Translations under genes and position numbers: made by a program
The notes under the pieces: model-generated
Database searches by the model: none
Seen by the model: only the letters and a program-made list of their open reading frames with translations
What the model was told of the DNA's origin: nothing
NCBI GenBank assembly: GCA_019914945.1
Contig: CM034110.1
Location: forward strand, 1,121,001-1,185,000
Direction of reading: 5' to 3'
DNA length: 64,000 nucleotides
From: Typha latifolia
Lineage: Eukaryota > Streptophyta > Magnoliopsida > Poales > Typhaceae
Shown: positions 34,011 through 50,779 of the stretch, one piece after another
Layout of the letters: the number at the start of each line of letters is the position of its first letter
Position numbering within the stretch: position 1 is the first letter of the stretch

Positions 34011-34290
34011 AAATTCAGACCACGAACTATCTTCCCCCAATGATAAATGACCAATTTGTATAGACAAAAGATATCTATTTTGAGGTAAAATAAATTAGCA
34101 TAAATATTGCTAATTTCAAAAAAAAAAAAAAAAGCAAGCTGTTCCCCGTCAAAATCGAAGGCAAAATCGATTCCAACTTCTCTTTACGTGGTTTTGATCC
34201 TTTGGTAACCACTCATCTCTTGCTATGTGACAGTTTTGAATTGTTTTATACAACTATGGATGCAGTAAATCTGTCTGTCTTCAAGGAAGC

Positions 34291-34302
34291 GATTCGCGAG
34301 AA
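34291..34302. repeat. target-site duplication of the LINE, left copy
   Basis: GATTCGCGAGAA, identical to 35205-35216. Without the LINE, the sequence up to here would run straight into ATCCTGCTGC of the hexokinase leader. Confidence 0.85.
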
Positions 34303-35204
34303 CTAATAGTTGCCAACCAAGGAGTACCTCCATGGGCTTCATATCGGACAAGATGTTTCGTGTGCTCTGTGTGGACTACATTGAGAAACAACTAGCCACC
34401 TCTTCTTTGCATGCTGGTATAGCTTGAATGTTGGTATGAGCTAGAGAGCTGCTAAAGCACTAGGTCCAAGAAGACTGGATTACTAGAACCTAGAAGGCAA
34501 AGAGACGGTAAATAAGAATGTCAAGGCCACTATTGCAGCAACAATGTGGCAAATGTGAAAGCAAAGGAATTCGATGGTGTTTGGAGGATATAGGTTAAGT
34601 CCGAAGGTGGTGGTCAGAAAGGCCATCCACCTAGCTGTAGAGTATGCTCAAAATGATAAAAAAAAGCCTAGTCACATACGGCAGTTGGGCTACCCCAAAT
34701 GAGGGGTGGCTAAATGTCAACACGGACGGGTGCACTGTTGCTATCATGTATCAGGGTGATGCAGTAGGCAAGCTTGCATAGATCACCTGGGAGCCTTGTC
34801 CGAAAGGCTCTAATCTATGGGTAGAGACATGGGCTATGAGATTGGGCCTAAAAATGATAAACAAAAGGGGTAGACTAATGATTGAAACGGACTCCAAGGA
34901 ATTGGTCTAGATTCTTCGTCGGGAGGCAAGTTGCCAGTGGCGTATTATGAACATAATAGAGGAGTGTTGGAGTCTTCATGGGGGCTTCTATGAATGGAAA
35001 ATTATGCTTGTGTTTAGAGAAACTAACTAGGTGGCAGACTGAACATGTACCGTATGCGGCGTCCACGGTCATGTTAGGACTGGACGACCCCCTACCCCCA
35101 GATCTATGTAACCATTTGCATTTCAATTGCTCTAGACAGTTAAATGGTCAGATGGCATCTATCTGAATACAACTCCACTTAAAAAAACCAAAAACAAAAA
35201 CAAA
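34303..35204 (+). mobile_element. 5'-truncated LINE (non-LTR retrotransposon) fragment
   Basis: Reading frames with a few lesions show the C-terminal end of a plant LINE ORF2: a zinc-binding reverse-transcriptase segment (LPTKEYLHGL, CALCGLHWETTSHLFFAC), MWQMWKQRNSMVF, and an RNase H-like domain (NVNTDG, ETWAMRLGL, ETDSKELV) to about 35160. An A-rich tail (AAAAAAACCAAAAACAAAAA) ends at about 35204. It is flanked by a perfect 12-bp direct repeat, GATTCGCGAGAA, at 34291-34302 and 35205-35216. It landed about 50-60 bp upstream of the hexokinase ATG. Only the last 0.9 kb of the element arrived, which is typical of LINE insertions. Confidence 0.85.
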
Positions 35205-35216
35205 GATTCGCGAGAA
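35205..35216. repeat. target-site duplication of the LINE, right copy
   Basis: GATTCGCGAGAA directly after the A-rich LINE tail and 51 bp before the hexokinase ATG at 35268. Confidence 0.85.
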
Positions 35217-35267
35217 ATCCTGCTGCTCTTTACTCTCTGCTTTGTTTCGCTTTCTTGGATCTCTGAG

Positions 35268-40857
<5,590 letters not shown>

Positions 40858-41539
40858 ATCGGATGACAAATGTCATGCCAACATGGAGACAATAAATTCT
40901 TTCCCAACAATTTTGTTTTTCTAGAGTTGCATTACTCAAGCTGGTTAATAGATTACATACTGAATTGAAAAATAGTAGGGAGAAGAAAAAGGTAACAATA
41001 GAACTTTAGGGGAACATTGTAATTTGTTATTATTAAAGAACCATTACTTATAGTTGTTTCAATTTGTTGATTTAATTTGTGTAATTATTTGGGTTTTGTT
41101 TATCGAATCCTTAAATCTAGTAAAATTTTAAGCATTGGTTTATACATATTTCTAGAAATTGTTCTGTACCTATTTGTTTCTAACACAAAATAGTTGGTCT
41201 TGGATGCATCTAATAGGATATGTTGAGAAACTTTATCCTTTTTGAAGAAATTTCAGGGGTGTTCTGCTAGCACTTAGGAAGTGATACGGCTATATCATAA
41301 ACACACGTATCATTTGATGTTCTAATTGGTGATGCAGTTATTCATTTATTTTGGTGTTTGGTTGGGTTGTACCAATGATGACTGGATCCTTAGAATTGCT
41401 ATGTTATTTAATTATAATGTAAATTATTTTTACATTATACTAGCACAAACAATATATTGATCATTTATGTCTAAGGAGACTTTTAGTCTGATTATCTCAA
41501 TTTACACCACCAAGTAAAAAAATACGGAGTAGAGAAGAT
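40858..41539. other. hexokinase 3' flank, no gene
   Basis: AT-rich DNA after the hexokinase stop codon, up to the minus-strand copia LTR. No ORF of interest. Confidence 0.4.
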
Positions 41540-42077
41540 TGTTGGGAGATGAAATGTGAAAAGAAAGAAGAAAAGAATTAAACGCAAGCAAGGAGATATA
41601 GATTTACGGGATTCATCCAACTAGAGTTACATCTATAAAGGTCCTACCAATTTCACTATGTAGAACTAAAAGAGAGAAAGTCCTCTTAACCTATCCCAAA
41701 CAACCAATTTCACTATGTAGAACTAAAAGAGATTACTAAGCGAGAGAGTCCTCTTAACCTATCCTAAGCTGTCAAGTATTTTCGGGTGTGTTCGAACGCT
41801 CAAATATTGAAGAAGTGAAAACTCGATGCTATGTTTGAATGCTCGAACAATAGTTGCACTATGGTTGTTCTATTCAAAACTTGTTGCAACGATTATCAAA
41901 CTCTTGCTATCGAGAAAAAAAATGTTCGAATGCCCAAAAGTCGTTTGAACACCTGAGTTTGATTTGGTCTCCACGGTTTACAATCTCCTATTTGGAGATG
42001 AATTTGACTTCATGAATGACTTGTGAAATTGAGCCATCAACATGCACTTAGGCTCAATCACTAACGAGATCTCAACA
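41540..42077 (-). repeat. copia LTR (3' LTR of a minus-strand element)
   Basis: On the minus strand it starts TGTTGAGATCTCG at 42077, directly after a purine-rich GATTGAAGAGAG tract, and ends CTCCCAACA at 41540, so it has TG/CA ends and is 538 bp. It contains an imperfect tandem copy of about 59 bp (41645-41700 and 41704-41760, sharing CCAATTTCACTATGTAG) and CGAACGCTC-type words. Confidence 0.7.
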
Positions 42078-42905
42078 CTCTCTTCAATCTAAAAAATAAA
42101 TAGAGGGTGAGTTTATTTTCAGGTTTTCTAAGATGACAACCTTTATAAGTATGTCAATTGGAGTCTGACTTATATAAATCTTTACTAATTTTAAGGTTCC
42201 ATTTTCTAAATGTTACCATATGAAAATAAAATTTAATATGAATATGTTTTGTCCTTGAATGAAATATTGGATTATCCGCCAAGTGTATAGTGCTTTAACT
42301 GTTGTTATACAAATTGTAATTTTTTTACTCGAATCCCGACTCCTTCAAGAAGTTTTCAACTATAGCATTTATTTGCTGGCTTCTAAAGTTGCAACATAAT
42401 TTGCTTTTATTCTTCATACAACGACGATCTTCTATAAGAAATTGATGTTTTCCACTACCTAAGATAAATAAAATGAATACCCACTAGTACTCTTCCTTTT
42501 GTCATGATCTTCTACAAAATTTTAATCAATAAAGCCTTCTAACTTGAACCTCGATAGAAATATCTTTTGTGTTATGTAGATATCTTAGAACCCACTACAC
42601 TGCTTTTCAATGCTCTCTACCTACATTTTTCATATATCTACTAACGACTCCCACTGTATGAATAATATGTGGTCTTGTACATACCATATTATGCATCGAG
42701 CTATTGACTGCTAAGGAGTATGAAATCTTCGTCGTCTCTATCTCCTCATCATGTGTCTTTGCATATTGATCTTTTAGATTCTTAATGTCATCTTATTAAA
42801 GTCTGCAATTAATATGTCATCCACATACAAGAATAATATAAATTTTCAATTTTTTTAAGGTTGTCAAAATTCTTGTACCATTTGTCAGGTGTGCATCGAG
42901 GCAAG
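42078..42905 (-). pseudogene. Ty1/copia reverse transcriptase and RNase H remnant (minus strand)
   Basis: Read right to left: a WYKNFD piece near 42870, LYVDDILIADF near 42800-42830, KRKSTSGYSFYL near 42480-42510, then SIS(*)KIVVV and the ALYTWRIIQYFIQGQNIFI remnant near 42240-42310, followed by the polypurine tract and LTR. Many stops and frameshifts. Only the last part of pol survives. Confidence 0.75.
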
Positions 42906-43931
42906 TTGGTGTATGCGAGTTGGGGAGATCCGACAAGGGGCACATCTCCATCCTGTGGGCTGCATCCAGGGGTAGCATATGGATGCTTACTACTATAGTC
43001 ACAACATCCCTAACCGCCGTTATGACTAGTCTTGCAATGTGGTGGAGCATAGTCTTGCAATGCTGAAACAATTTCATCTGTTTCAGCAGTTCAACATCAG
43101 TGTAAAAAGTGTAGGAGAAAGCAACAAATTGTTCTCAAATTTTTCCCCCCATTTAGTGTTAATTCCTTGAATCTTTTATATGACCTGAGCAGGTTAATGA
43201 ATTATCAGTTCTACAGTTCACTTCCTTGAAGAACAACTCTATTTCTTCTCCAACCAAAGAAGCATCATTTAAGTATCCCTTTTGCCAGAGCAATTATACA
43301 TCGTGTGCCAATTATAGAACTAAATAAAACTCCTCTGTTAGAAAGAAATTTCTATTGGATTTCGCAAACAAAGCAGGATGTAAAAGAACAATTGGTTATT
43401 TACGTTAAAGATACTATTTGTTCTCTTTTGAAGTCTTCTTCTTTGTTTTTGTGGTGGTATTGTTCTTTCTCAGCCAGATCACTTTGTTATCCCTAATTAT
43501 AAGCCAGAGAATCCAAACTGGACATGTAAATCTCCAGTTTTGATGAGTTTTCTATGAAAACCACATATTAAAGCCATAGATCATTAATATCACAATCAAT
43601 GCCTACAAACTTCAAAATTTAACACAGGAAAGAAAGCATATATTGGTTGCTTCCTTAAACTATTTCATCGTAAGAACAGAGCACCATTACTGTGGCAACA
43701 CTTCTATACCTCACCATGAAGGCATTTTGAACTGAATGAGCAAAACTATTTTTCACCACATGTGCTTAATAAATGACAATGCACAATGGATGTGTTAAGA
43801 GCTGTCTTAATTTACCCTACACTAGAAAATATTCCACTATTCTGTAATAACGGCCTCTGTGTCGCCGATGAGTTGAGAGAGCTTAATTATCACCATGAAA
43901 TGATGGGGGGTAAAGTAATGGGTGGATCTGA
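42906..43931. other. intergenic, with 3' flank of the Lys/Glu-rich gene
   Basis: A GC-richer stretch at 42890-43080 resembles no family I know. From about 43500 the sequence probably includes the 3' untranslated region of the minus-strand gene ending at 43932. No other gene seen. Confidence 0.4.
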
Positions 43932-46900
43932 CTAGCTAGATGCCTTCTGTCTCTTGACATTTCTTTTTGGAGAAATGAAGTCATCATCATCCGATTCTGA
44001 GTCGCTAGCCTTCCGTTTCTTCGGTACCCTGGTAACCTCCGCCGACATGGTCTGCTTGACTTTTTTAAGTAACACATCTGACGTTCTCTTAACAGATACT
44101 ACTTTGACTGGTGAGGTGACCTTCTGTTGCTGGTTCTTTTTTAGCTTCTTCCCGTAAACCTTCTTAGCTTCAGATAGTGGAAGCAAACCCCATTCCATCA
44201 TCCTACATAGAAAGATGATCAACTATTTTAGTATTCAAAATTAGTAGGTCAACTTGCTGAGTAAGTATGCCAAAAATGACTAAAGGACATGAAAAGAAAG
44301 TTATGAACATGGAAAGAGAGTGATGAGAGAGTTTTCAAAGCATTACTCTTAATGCCCTTATGACCATAGTCAAAAAGATGCGAAAAGAACTCAATAAAAA
44401 GGTGACCACAGACAGAAGTTGTGTCCAGGTTTGGATACTTTCAGATGTAACTAACTCCTATCACTCAACCATCGGCAACCCACTAAATCAAATGGCATTG
44501 ATGGTCTTAATTTGATGAGCACTATCACTAGAAGCTCTATTTGCAAGCCCAATCCAGTATTAAAACTAAAAACAACTCAGGATATCCACTATGCCAGAAT
44601 AGAAAATGACAAAGTCTATTATATCATTTGCTAGTGGGAAAACAACATACATATGACCTGCTTTTCCTCATTGGATCGGAACTAAGTTGAAGTTGCTATC
44701 CAAGATAGTGGAAGTAGGTTTTGCATCAGTTTGGTTCCAAGCAAGTTAATATTGGAGTGTTTTAATTAATTTAGTTCATAGGGGAACAAAAGGAGATGAA
44801 GCAAGAGATAAAAGAGCACTTGGTTCTCCAAGGACAAAGTAGAATGGTGATTAAAGAGTAGTAAAGGGTGCTGGAATCACGGAGCATGAGAGTTGGCATT
44901 ACATAAAATGGAAAGCACTTGGTTCTCCAAGGACAAAGTAAAATGGTGATTGAAGTGTAGCCAAGGATGCTGGCATGAGAAGTGAAAGGTTGTCACTGGT
45001 GATCATAGATGATGAGAAGACGAGTTGGCATGATGACAGAGAAGATAAGAAAGTTAGTTTTCTGACCTGTAGCTCAAGCTCATATATGGAAAAAGAAACT
45101 TCTCTAGGAATTGAATTAAAATCCAGCATGTAAATTGAAAATGTACACTGATTATTATATTCAAAGAAATAACATAAAACATTATCATATTTAACAACTT
45201 GACAATAGACTGTGGTTAGAATAAGACAATGGAAACCGTAGTCATTGAGGCAAAAGCCCACACATTGCTAGAAAAATACATGAAAGAATAGTTGGCATAA
45301 GCAAAATGATTATTTCCAATACCCAAATGTTCTTTCACTAGAAGCTATCATGCTCACTTATGTAAAGCTACTTGATGGTTTATTAAAGATATGTCTTGGC
45401 TTAACTAAACTACTGTAAAATTATCTAAGCAGCACTAGTATGTCAGGACTCAAGAGGAGTCCAATTGCACATAATTGATGGCCAAGAAGCATGCATGGTA
45501 GCAGAATATTAAAACAGCAACGGCCAAAGGGCATCATCAAGTACAAGAGGAAGCTAGAGATAACTTGTTCCAGCAGTTGAATGAAGACTTGTAAAAGGGT
45601 AGTGACAAACATGTAATTGATGAACTGATATTGCAGATGTAGTTGACCCTGAAGTCATTTCCATTAGAAACTGGAGAAATAAACTGAGATAATGATACAC
45701 CACAAGACCCTTTAGAAGGTCAAGATTTGTTTCAGAAGATCTTTTCTGAAACAACTCAAATACAAGACTGTCTCTAAAGAGATAATTTCTTGATGCAAAA
45801 GGACAAGTATCACCTAAATTTCATCCTAATACTCTTTGATATAGGGCATACTATAATTGTCATATAAAGAACTACGTTTCGCAGATGCCTTCTTATTCAT
45901 GCAAAGAGTAGAGATGGTATAGTTTAACCTGCAGAACCGGAAACTAGTAAGGAATTTGAAATTATTTCCACAAAAAAAAAGAGTATCCATATAGCAATTT
46001 TAGAGAGTCTGTCCTAGAAAACCTTGAGGTCAAGGCAAGTTACTATGAAACATAGATTTTTGACATTGCATATATTTCAGCTTGATAGGGGCAACTTAAT
46101 TCCTTATTTATATTATCAAAGGCTTTGTTGTAATAAAATAGCTTTTATATCTTGTGCACATATAATTAGCTGTTACACCAATTTCAATTGAGTAGATCAT
46201 TAGTCAAAGAAGAAAAATAAAGAATCACAGGGATTATAAGGAACTGGGAAAGAAAGAGAGGGCAAGAAAAACTAGGAATATATGCATATAATATACATAA
46301 GATGCATATATATGGAAAATCAAGGAAAGTCCAATAAAGAAGAAACTCTAAGGTCCTATCGTTGAAAAAGAAAAAGGTAAGGATATAAAAAAGAAGAGAG
46401 CTTGAACAAAGATGTTACAAAAGAAGGCAAAAGATAGGATCAAGAATTCAAGATACATCTGATCTTCTAAATCATTCTTCTCCTTTGTTGTTCAAGGCTG
46501 TACTTCAATTTAAAGTGTCAGGGAAAAATATTAGAAAAGAGTAATGTCGGACATAGAATAATTTTTCAATTGATAGCTATTATTTCTTACTCTCTTTTGT
46601 GAGAGGTCCAAATGGAGATGTGAAAGTGTAATCCCTAGGAGAAAGTCCAATAACCTAATTATTTTATTTCCTGGGATATTATTCTGAATATATTTCTTCT
46701 AACTAGAACTTAAGTTCTATTTTCCAAAAGACACATAAGATTCATTAATAGTATAGTAGTAGACTATCCCTTCTCTTTATTGAGAAAAAGATCATAATAT
46801 TGAAATATGAAGACCAAGCCGTGAGAGAAAGAAAATGGTGCAAATGGAGAGATGTGATGTGGTATTTATAGAAAAGTTTGTGATGTATGGAATAGATTTT

Positions 46901-48663
46901 TAATATTTGGTTGTAAAAGAAGAGGACAATGGTAAAACTTGACAACAACCAGTGTATGCCACTTTCTTCCAGTTCCAGATTCTGTGAGATTATCTTCCGT
47001 CCTGAATGGAGTTGGACTTTGGAGGGTTTAACATTAGTCAAATCCTATCTACCTCTATTTTTTCCTCTGTGATTACATCGCTTTTGCCATTTTTCTTACA
47101 CATGTAGAAGACAATTTGGCATTGAAAAATGAAAATAATCTACAGTGCAATTCCGGGCTTGACGCCATCCACAACTCTTAGATAAACCTTCAGCTAACCC
47201 AAAGTACTTAATGCCCATTGTCCCCCAATCAAAATACAACAATATAGCCTTTTTCCAGGTGAGCATCTTGTCTCCTATCAACCAGCTGGCTACTTAATTA
47301 TTGAGTGGATTATAAACTTTTGTTGAATCAGGAGGAACAAGAATGACTTCCTAAACCACTCCAATGATTGAATCAACATTCTCCTGTATCAATGTAGAAA
47401 ATGTTTGCATGCATTCTGTTGCTCATGTAATTGACTGCCTAGCTTGATTCTCTCAATGAACTCAGCATACCCCTCTCTAAGTTCTTTATCAGCTTTTTGC
47501 ACCCTTCCTCAAAGGCTCAAACCTCAAGCTAGACCACTGATTTCTTCATCTTAACAAATCACTTAACACTATTGGTTATCCTAGCTATAAACTATTAAAT
47601 TATGGAATGCAACAGCCAATATGTACATCCGCATTTGCTATAAAGAAAACAAAACCATTAATCTTAACTGTAAGAATTATTCACAATAACCAAAATAAAA
47701 TGTCTCTCGAATTTCATCACAAAGAAGACAACTTATAAGAACAAATTCTAACAAAGATATTTCCCCGTATTTGTTATGTTTAAGGAAAGGCAAGATAACT
47801 CACCAGAATGAAGCCATTTCACTATTGGGCACCTGTTGATAGAGCGTCTCGTAGAAGATCCTTAAGGGATCTCTCTGCAATGTTCAAAATTTTGAGGGCA
47901 AATCATTATCCTGAATTCAAAGAAGAACCCTACTTTTGCAATAATACGACAACAAAATGTTAATGCGATAGGTCATACTTCCTCAGGAGGATCATGCTTC
48001 TGCCCAGGCAAATCATACACCTTCTTCACCTTCTTCTCCTTCCCATTTGCAACCGACCCCTTCGCTCCCTTCCCGGCCATCTTCTTCTCCTCTTCCTTCT
48101 TCTTTTTCTTCTTCTTCTTCTTCTCCTCCTTCAGAAAAACCCATCAATCCACCACTCAACCAGCATGATGAAAAAAAAAACACCACAATGCCATATTATA
48201 ACAAGAAATCCAAGCGAGAGGAGACCTTGAAATCATCATCTTCTTCTTCGGAATCTATGGGGTCTTCTTTCTTCAAGTTATAAAGCTTCACATTGCTCTT
48301 CCCATCAACTGTTCTCTTCATCTAACCGATACCCATCAAGAAATAAACAATAAAGCCATCATCAGAAAACCCAAAAGAGAACACCACCCAATTGGCACAA
48401 GAGAGAAAACTAACCACTGGGGCCTTAAATTCCTCGTCTTGATCCGTCTCCTCTTTCTTCACCTTAGAGGGCTTGTTGGCTTTCTTCTTCCTGGCTTTAG
48501 AGAGGGAAAGAGGGACGTCGTCGTCGTCCTCCTCCTCCTCCTTGGGCTCTTCCTTCCTCACACGATTCGACATGGATACGGAAATGGGAGCATCGTCGTC
48601 GCCATCTTCCTCTTCTTCCACTTCCTCTTCCATCTTCACGGGCTTTGGCTTTTCCTCGGCCAT
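43932..48663 (-). CDS. conserved plant Lys/Glu-rich, probably nuclear protein
   Basis: Five exons in agreeing phase: 48663-48415, 48321-48226, 48128-47979, 47874-47804, 44202-43932, giving about 278 residues. Exon 1 is acidic then basic (EEEVEEEEDGDDDAP; SKARKKKANKPSK). Exon 3 has a long Lys/Glu run, then VKKVYDLPGQKHDPPEE. Exon 4 continues RDPLRIFYETLYQQVPNSE and exon 5 MMEWGLLPLSEAKKVYGKK, then KKNQQQKVTSPVKVVSVKR and a Ser/Asp-rich, basic tail with likely nuclear localisation signals (VPKKRKASD, NVKRQKASS). The ordered block from KVYDLPGQ to LPLSEAKKVY is a conserved plant motif I have seen in proteins of unknown function; I know no biochemical role. Intron 4 is 3.6 kb. No lesions seen. 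Confidence 0.78.
44813..44975. repeat. two-copy direct repeat in intron 4
   Basis: GCACTTGGTTCTCCAAGGAC followed by AAAGTA(G/A)AATGGTGATT occurs near 44817 and again near 44916, about 100 bp apart, with further similarity downstream (GGTGCTGG versus GGATGCTGG). A local tandem duplication inside the intron. Confidence 0.7.
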
Positions 48664-48683
48664 TGCTAGTGTTCCAGGAAAGA

Positions 48684-48685
<2 letters not shown>

Positions 48686-48728
<43 letters not shown>
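48686..48728. repeat. (GA)n microsatellite in the 5' leader
   Basis: About 21 GA units on the plus strand, or (CT)n on the coding strand, ending about 20 bp before the ATG of the Lys/Glu-rich gene at 48663. CT runs are frequent in plant leaders. Confidence 0.85.
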
Positions 48729-48730
<2 letters not shown>

Positions 48731-48929
48731 TTGGGGTACTTTTCTGGGGAGGGAGGAAGAGGTTCAAATAGCCAGAGAGGGTTCTTCTTATTAGACAGGG
48801 ATCCTGGACCCTTTGATTTCAATCGAACGGTCGATAGGGATTGCCAATGTGAGAATCCGTGATTGGGTGAGAATCGAAGAGTTTTAGGACCGTTTGATTT
48901 CAATCGAACGGTCCTTAGCACAATAAATT

Positions 48930-49999
48930 TTCATAAGTTAATCCAACGCTATAATCACAATCATTAGAATTTAATCCTACCAAAAAGCTTAAGCCCATTG
49001 GGTGATAATTAAACTACAATTATTTTTTATCTCTTAGGCCCTACCTTTTTTTTTCAATATTTATTATGGATTGCAATTTCTATTTGTAATATTTACAAAT
49101 TGCATCTTTTATTTTACGTAACAATTGTCGAACTTGGATTAGGTTAACACTAACAAGGTTTGGACTTATGGCATTAACAAAAAAAAATATTCTATCTAAT
49201 TTAAATTAGTCCCATTTATTTGACATTTTAATAATTATATATTTTAGGTTATAAAGAAGATAAATGTTTTTGACATAAATGTGGGTTTAGGTTTGATAAG
49301 GGTATGTTAACAATGTTCTTAATATAGTTAATTTAATATTACTATTTTGAAAATAAATACCCAATAAGATAAGCTATAGCATCTACCTAGTGACTTTTGC
49401 AATTTAATTGCATTTAAGTTTTTAACTTATATATATAAATTATGTGCAATTTATTATAATAAAATATCTTAATTATACAATATATATACACACTTAATTT
49501 TATATACTAAATTAAAAATTAAATGTAATCAAACTGCAAAATGCCCCCTTCTACCTACACTAATTCCTACAATAAAAAGATAAATAAAGTACAAATCAGA
49601 AAACCTCATGAGTCATGACATAACCAAGTAACCAACCCATTTTAAAATTTTTACAGCAATGTCTGATTAGGCACCCATTTCTCTTCCCCAACGTGCCAGT
49701 CTCCCTTTTCTCTTCCCCAACGTGCCACTCTCTGGGGTTGCCACCACTGTGACTGATCCATCTCCTTACACCCATAAAGAACAAAGCCAAAATTCCTTCC
49801 TTCTTGCCTTCTATAAGCATCTCATACCAAAACTTTAGCATCAATCCCCACTTCCTTGATCAAGACTTATCCACAAAAGACTCAAATCTCCTGCGTGTAT
49901 ATATAAATATAAAAAAAAATATATATATATATATATACATGAATGTTACATTACCTAGCTAAGTAGTTATAAACTAACACAAGGAATAATATTGCATGC
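48930..49999. other. intergenic region between divergent genes
   Basis: Two copies of GTTTGATTTCAATCGAACGGTC-like sequence (near 48805 and 48891) lie at its left edge. The middle is AT-rich. A short direct repeat TCTCTTCCCCAACGTGCCA occurs at about 49680 and 49713. An (AT)n run at 49918-49938 lies about 60 bp before the next ATG and could contain a TATA box. Confidence 0.45.
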
Positions 50000-50407
50000 A
50001 TGGCTTGGTTCATAGGAGAGAGGAGAGGACCACAATGGAAGCAAGGGTGGAAGGGCCAAACGTTATCCTCCCTCTCCCTCCCTCCTCCACCACTCCTCAT
50101 CATCTTCTTCATTGTACTCCTATTCCTGTCGATCTCATGGCAGATCGACTACCAGATGCAGGCGCGCCGCGCGGAGATCGGCATGCAGTTTCTCCTTGTC
50201 CTCCTCGTTGTTGCGCTTGTCGTCGTCGTCCGCCGTATGTTCTGGGATGGCCGGTTTGTTTTCCGGCTACCGTGGCCAGACCGGGAGGTGGTCCACTGCA
50301 CTGGTAGCTCGCCGTGGGGGGTGGCGGTGCTGGTGGTGGTGCTTTTGGTCATGGTCTCCTACCAGTCCTCCTTCCAGTCGCAATGGTTAAAGCCCTTGTG
50401 GAGTTAG
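50000..50407 (+). CDS. small conserved plant membrane protein, three predicted helices
   Basis: Single-exon frame of 135 residues with a GC-rich coding bias unlike its surroundings. N-terminus MAWFIGERRGPQWKQGWKG is polar and basic. Hydrophobic segments lie at about residues 32-50 (LLIIFFIVLLFLSISW), 62-80 (LLVLLVVALVVVV) and 104-122 (WGVAVLVVVLLVMVSYQSSF). The pattern PQWKQGW...LASL-like...PPPPLL...RLPWP...PWGVAVL...SYQSSF matches a family of uncharacterised plant transmembrane proteins I recognise only by sequence. It is convergent with the BORCS5-like gene, whose stop is 372 bp downstream. Alternative Met codons at 49996 and 50112 lie in other frames and give no family match. Confidence 0.75.
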   Translation: MAWFIGERRGPQWKQGWKGQTLSSLSLPPPPLLIIFFIVLLFLSISWQIDYQMQARRAEIGMQFLLVLLVVALVVVVRRMFWDGRFVFRLPWPDREVVHCTGSSPWGVAVLVVVLLVMVSYQSSFQSQWLKPLWS

Positions 50408-50779
50408 TGTAACTACTGCAGTGTTTTGATATGAAAACTTAAAAAAGAGTACAACTATGGATGTTGCTGAAGGTGTATTATGTGCAGAAGTTTGTATTTC
50501 TGTGAGTTTTTATACAAGTCCTTGAACAGTAAAACTAGGAAACTTAATAGTCGAAGTATGCTGCAGTATGCCAGTAAATATAGGAAAACTCAAAGAATAC
50601 GTTGGTGTAAATGGATTTCTCGTTGGTGTACAGTAACTCTGCTCCAACTGAGCATCCACTATACTTTTCTTGAGTTTACCTTTGTACACATGCTACAAAA
50701 TGATTCAGTCGTATACAAAGATTCTACGAGGTTAAATGGCTCTCCCTCCATATGCCAACTTCAAGAAAACATTTTGGAA

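Larger units (their letters stand above)
31805..34130 (-). mobile_element. probable Mutator-like (MULE) remnant
   Basis: The minus-strand segment 34010-33790 encodes EDVSYMSMDSDLMSFIEIL, then KVYYKLSYINLNSGLGEIT and DNDALVKF, which resembles the PB1-like N-terminal domain of plant MuDR transposases. The transposase core does not follow. A second piece, 32273-32467 on the plus strand, is a GRF-type zinc finger. The start near 31805 (TTAATTACAAAAACATCCCC) looks like a MULE terminal repeat, but I could not match it at the right end. Boundaries are therefore rough. Confidence 0.5.

Noticed and set aside
47994..48283. Ser/Leu-rich plus-strand ORFs opposite exon 2-3 of the Lys/Glu-rich gene
   Set aside because: Shadow frames of the AAG-rich exon on the minus strand.
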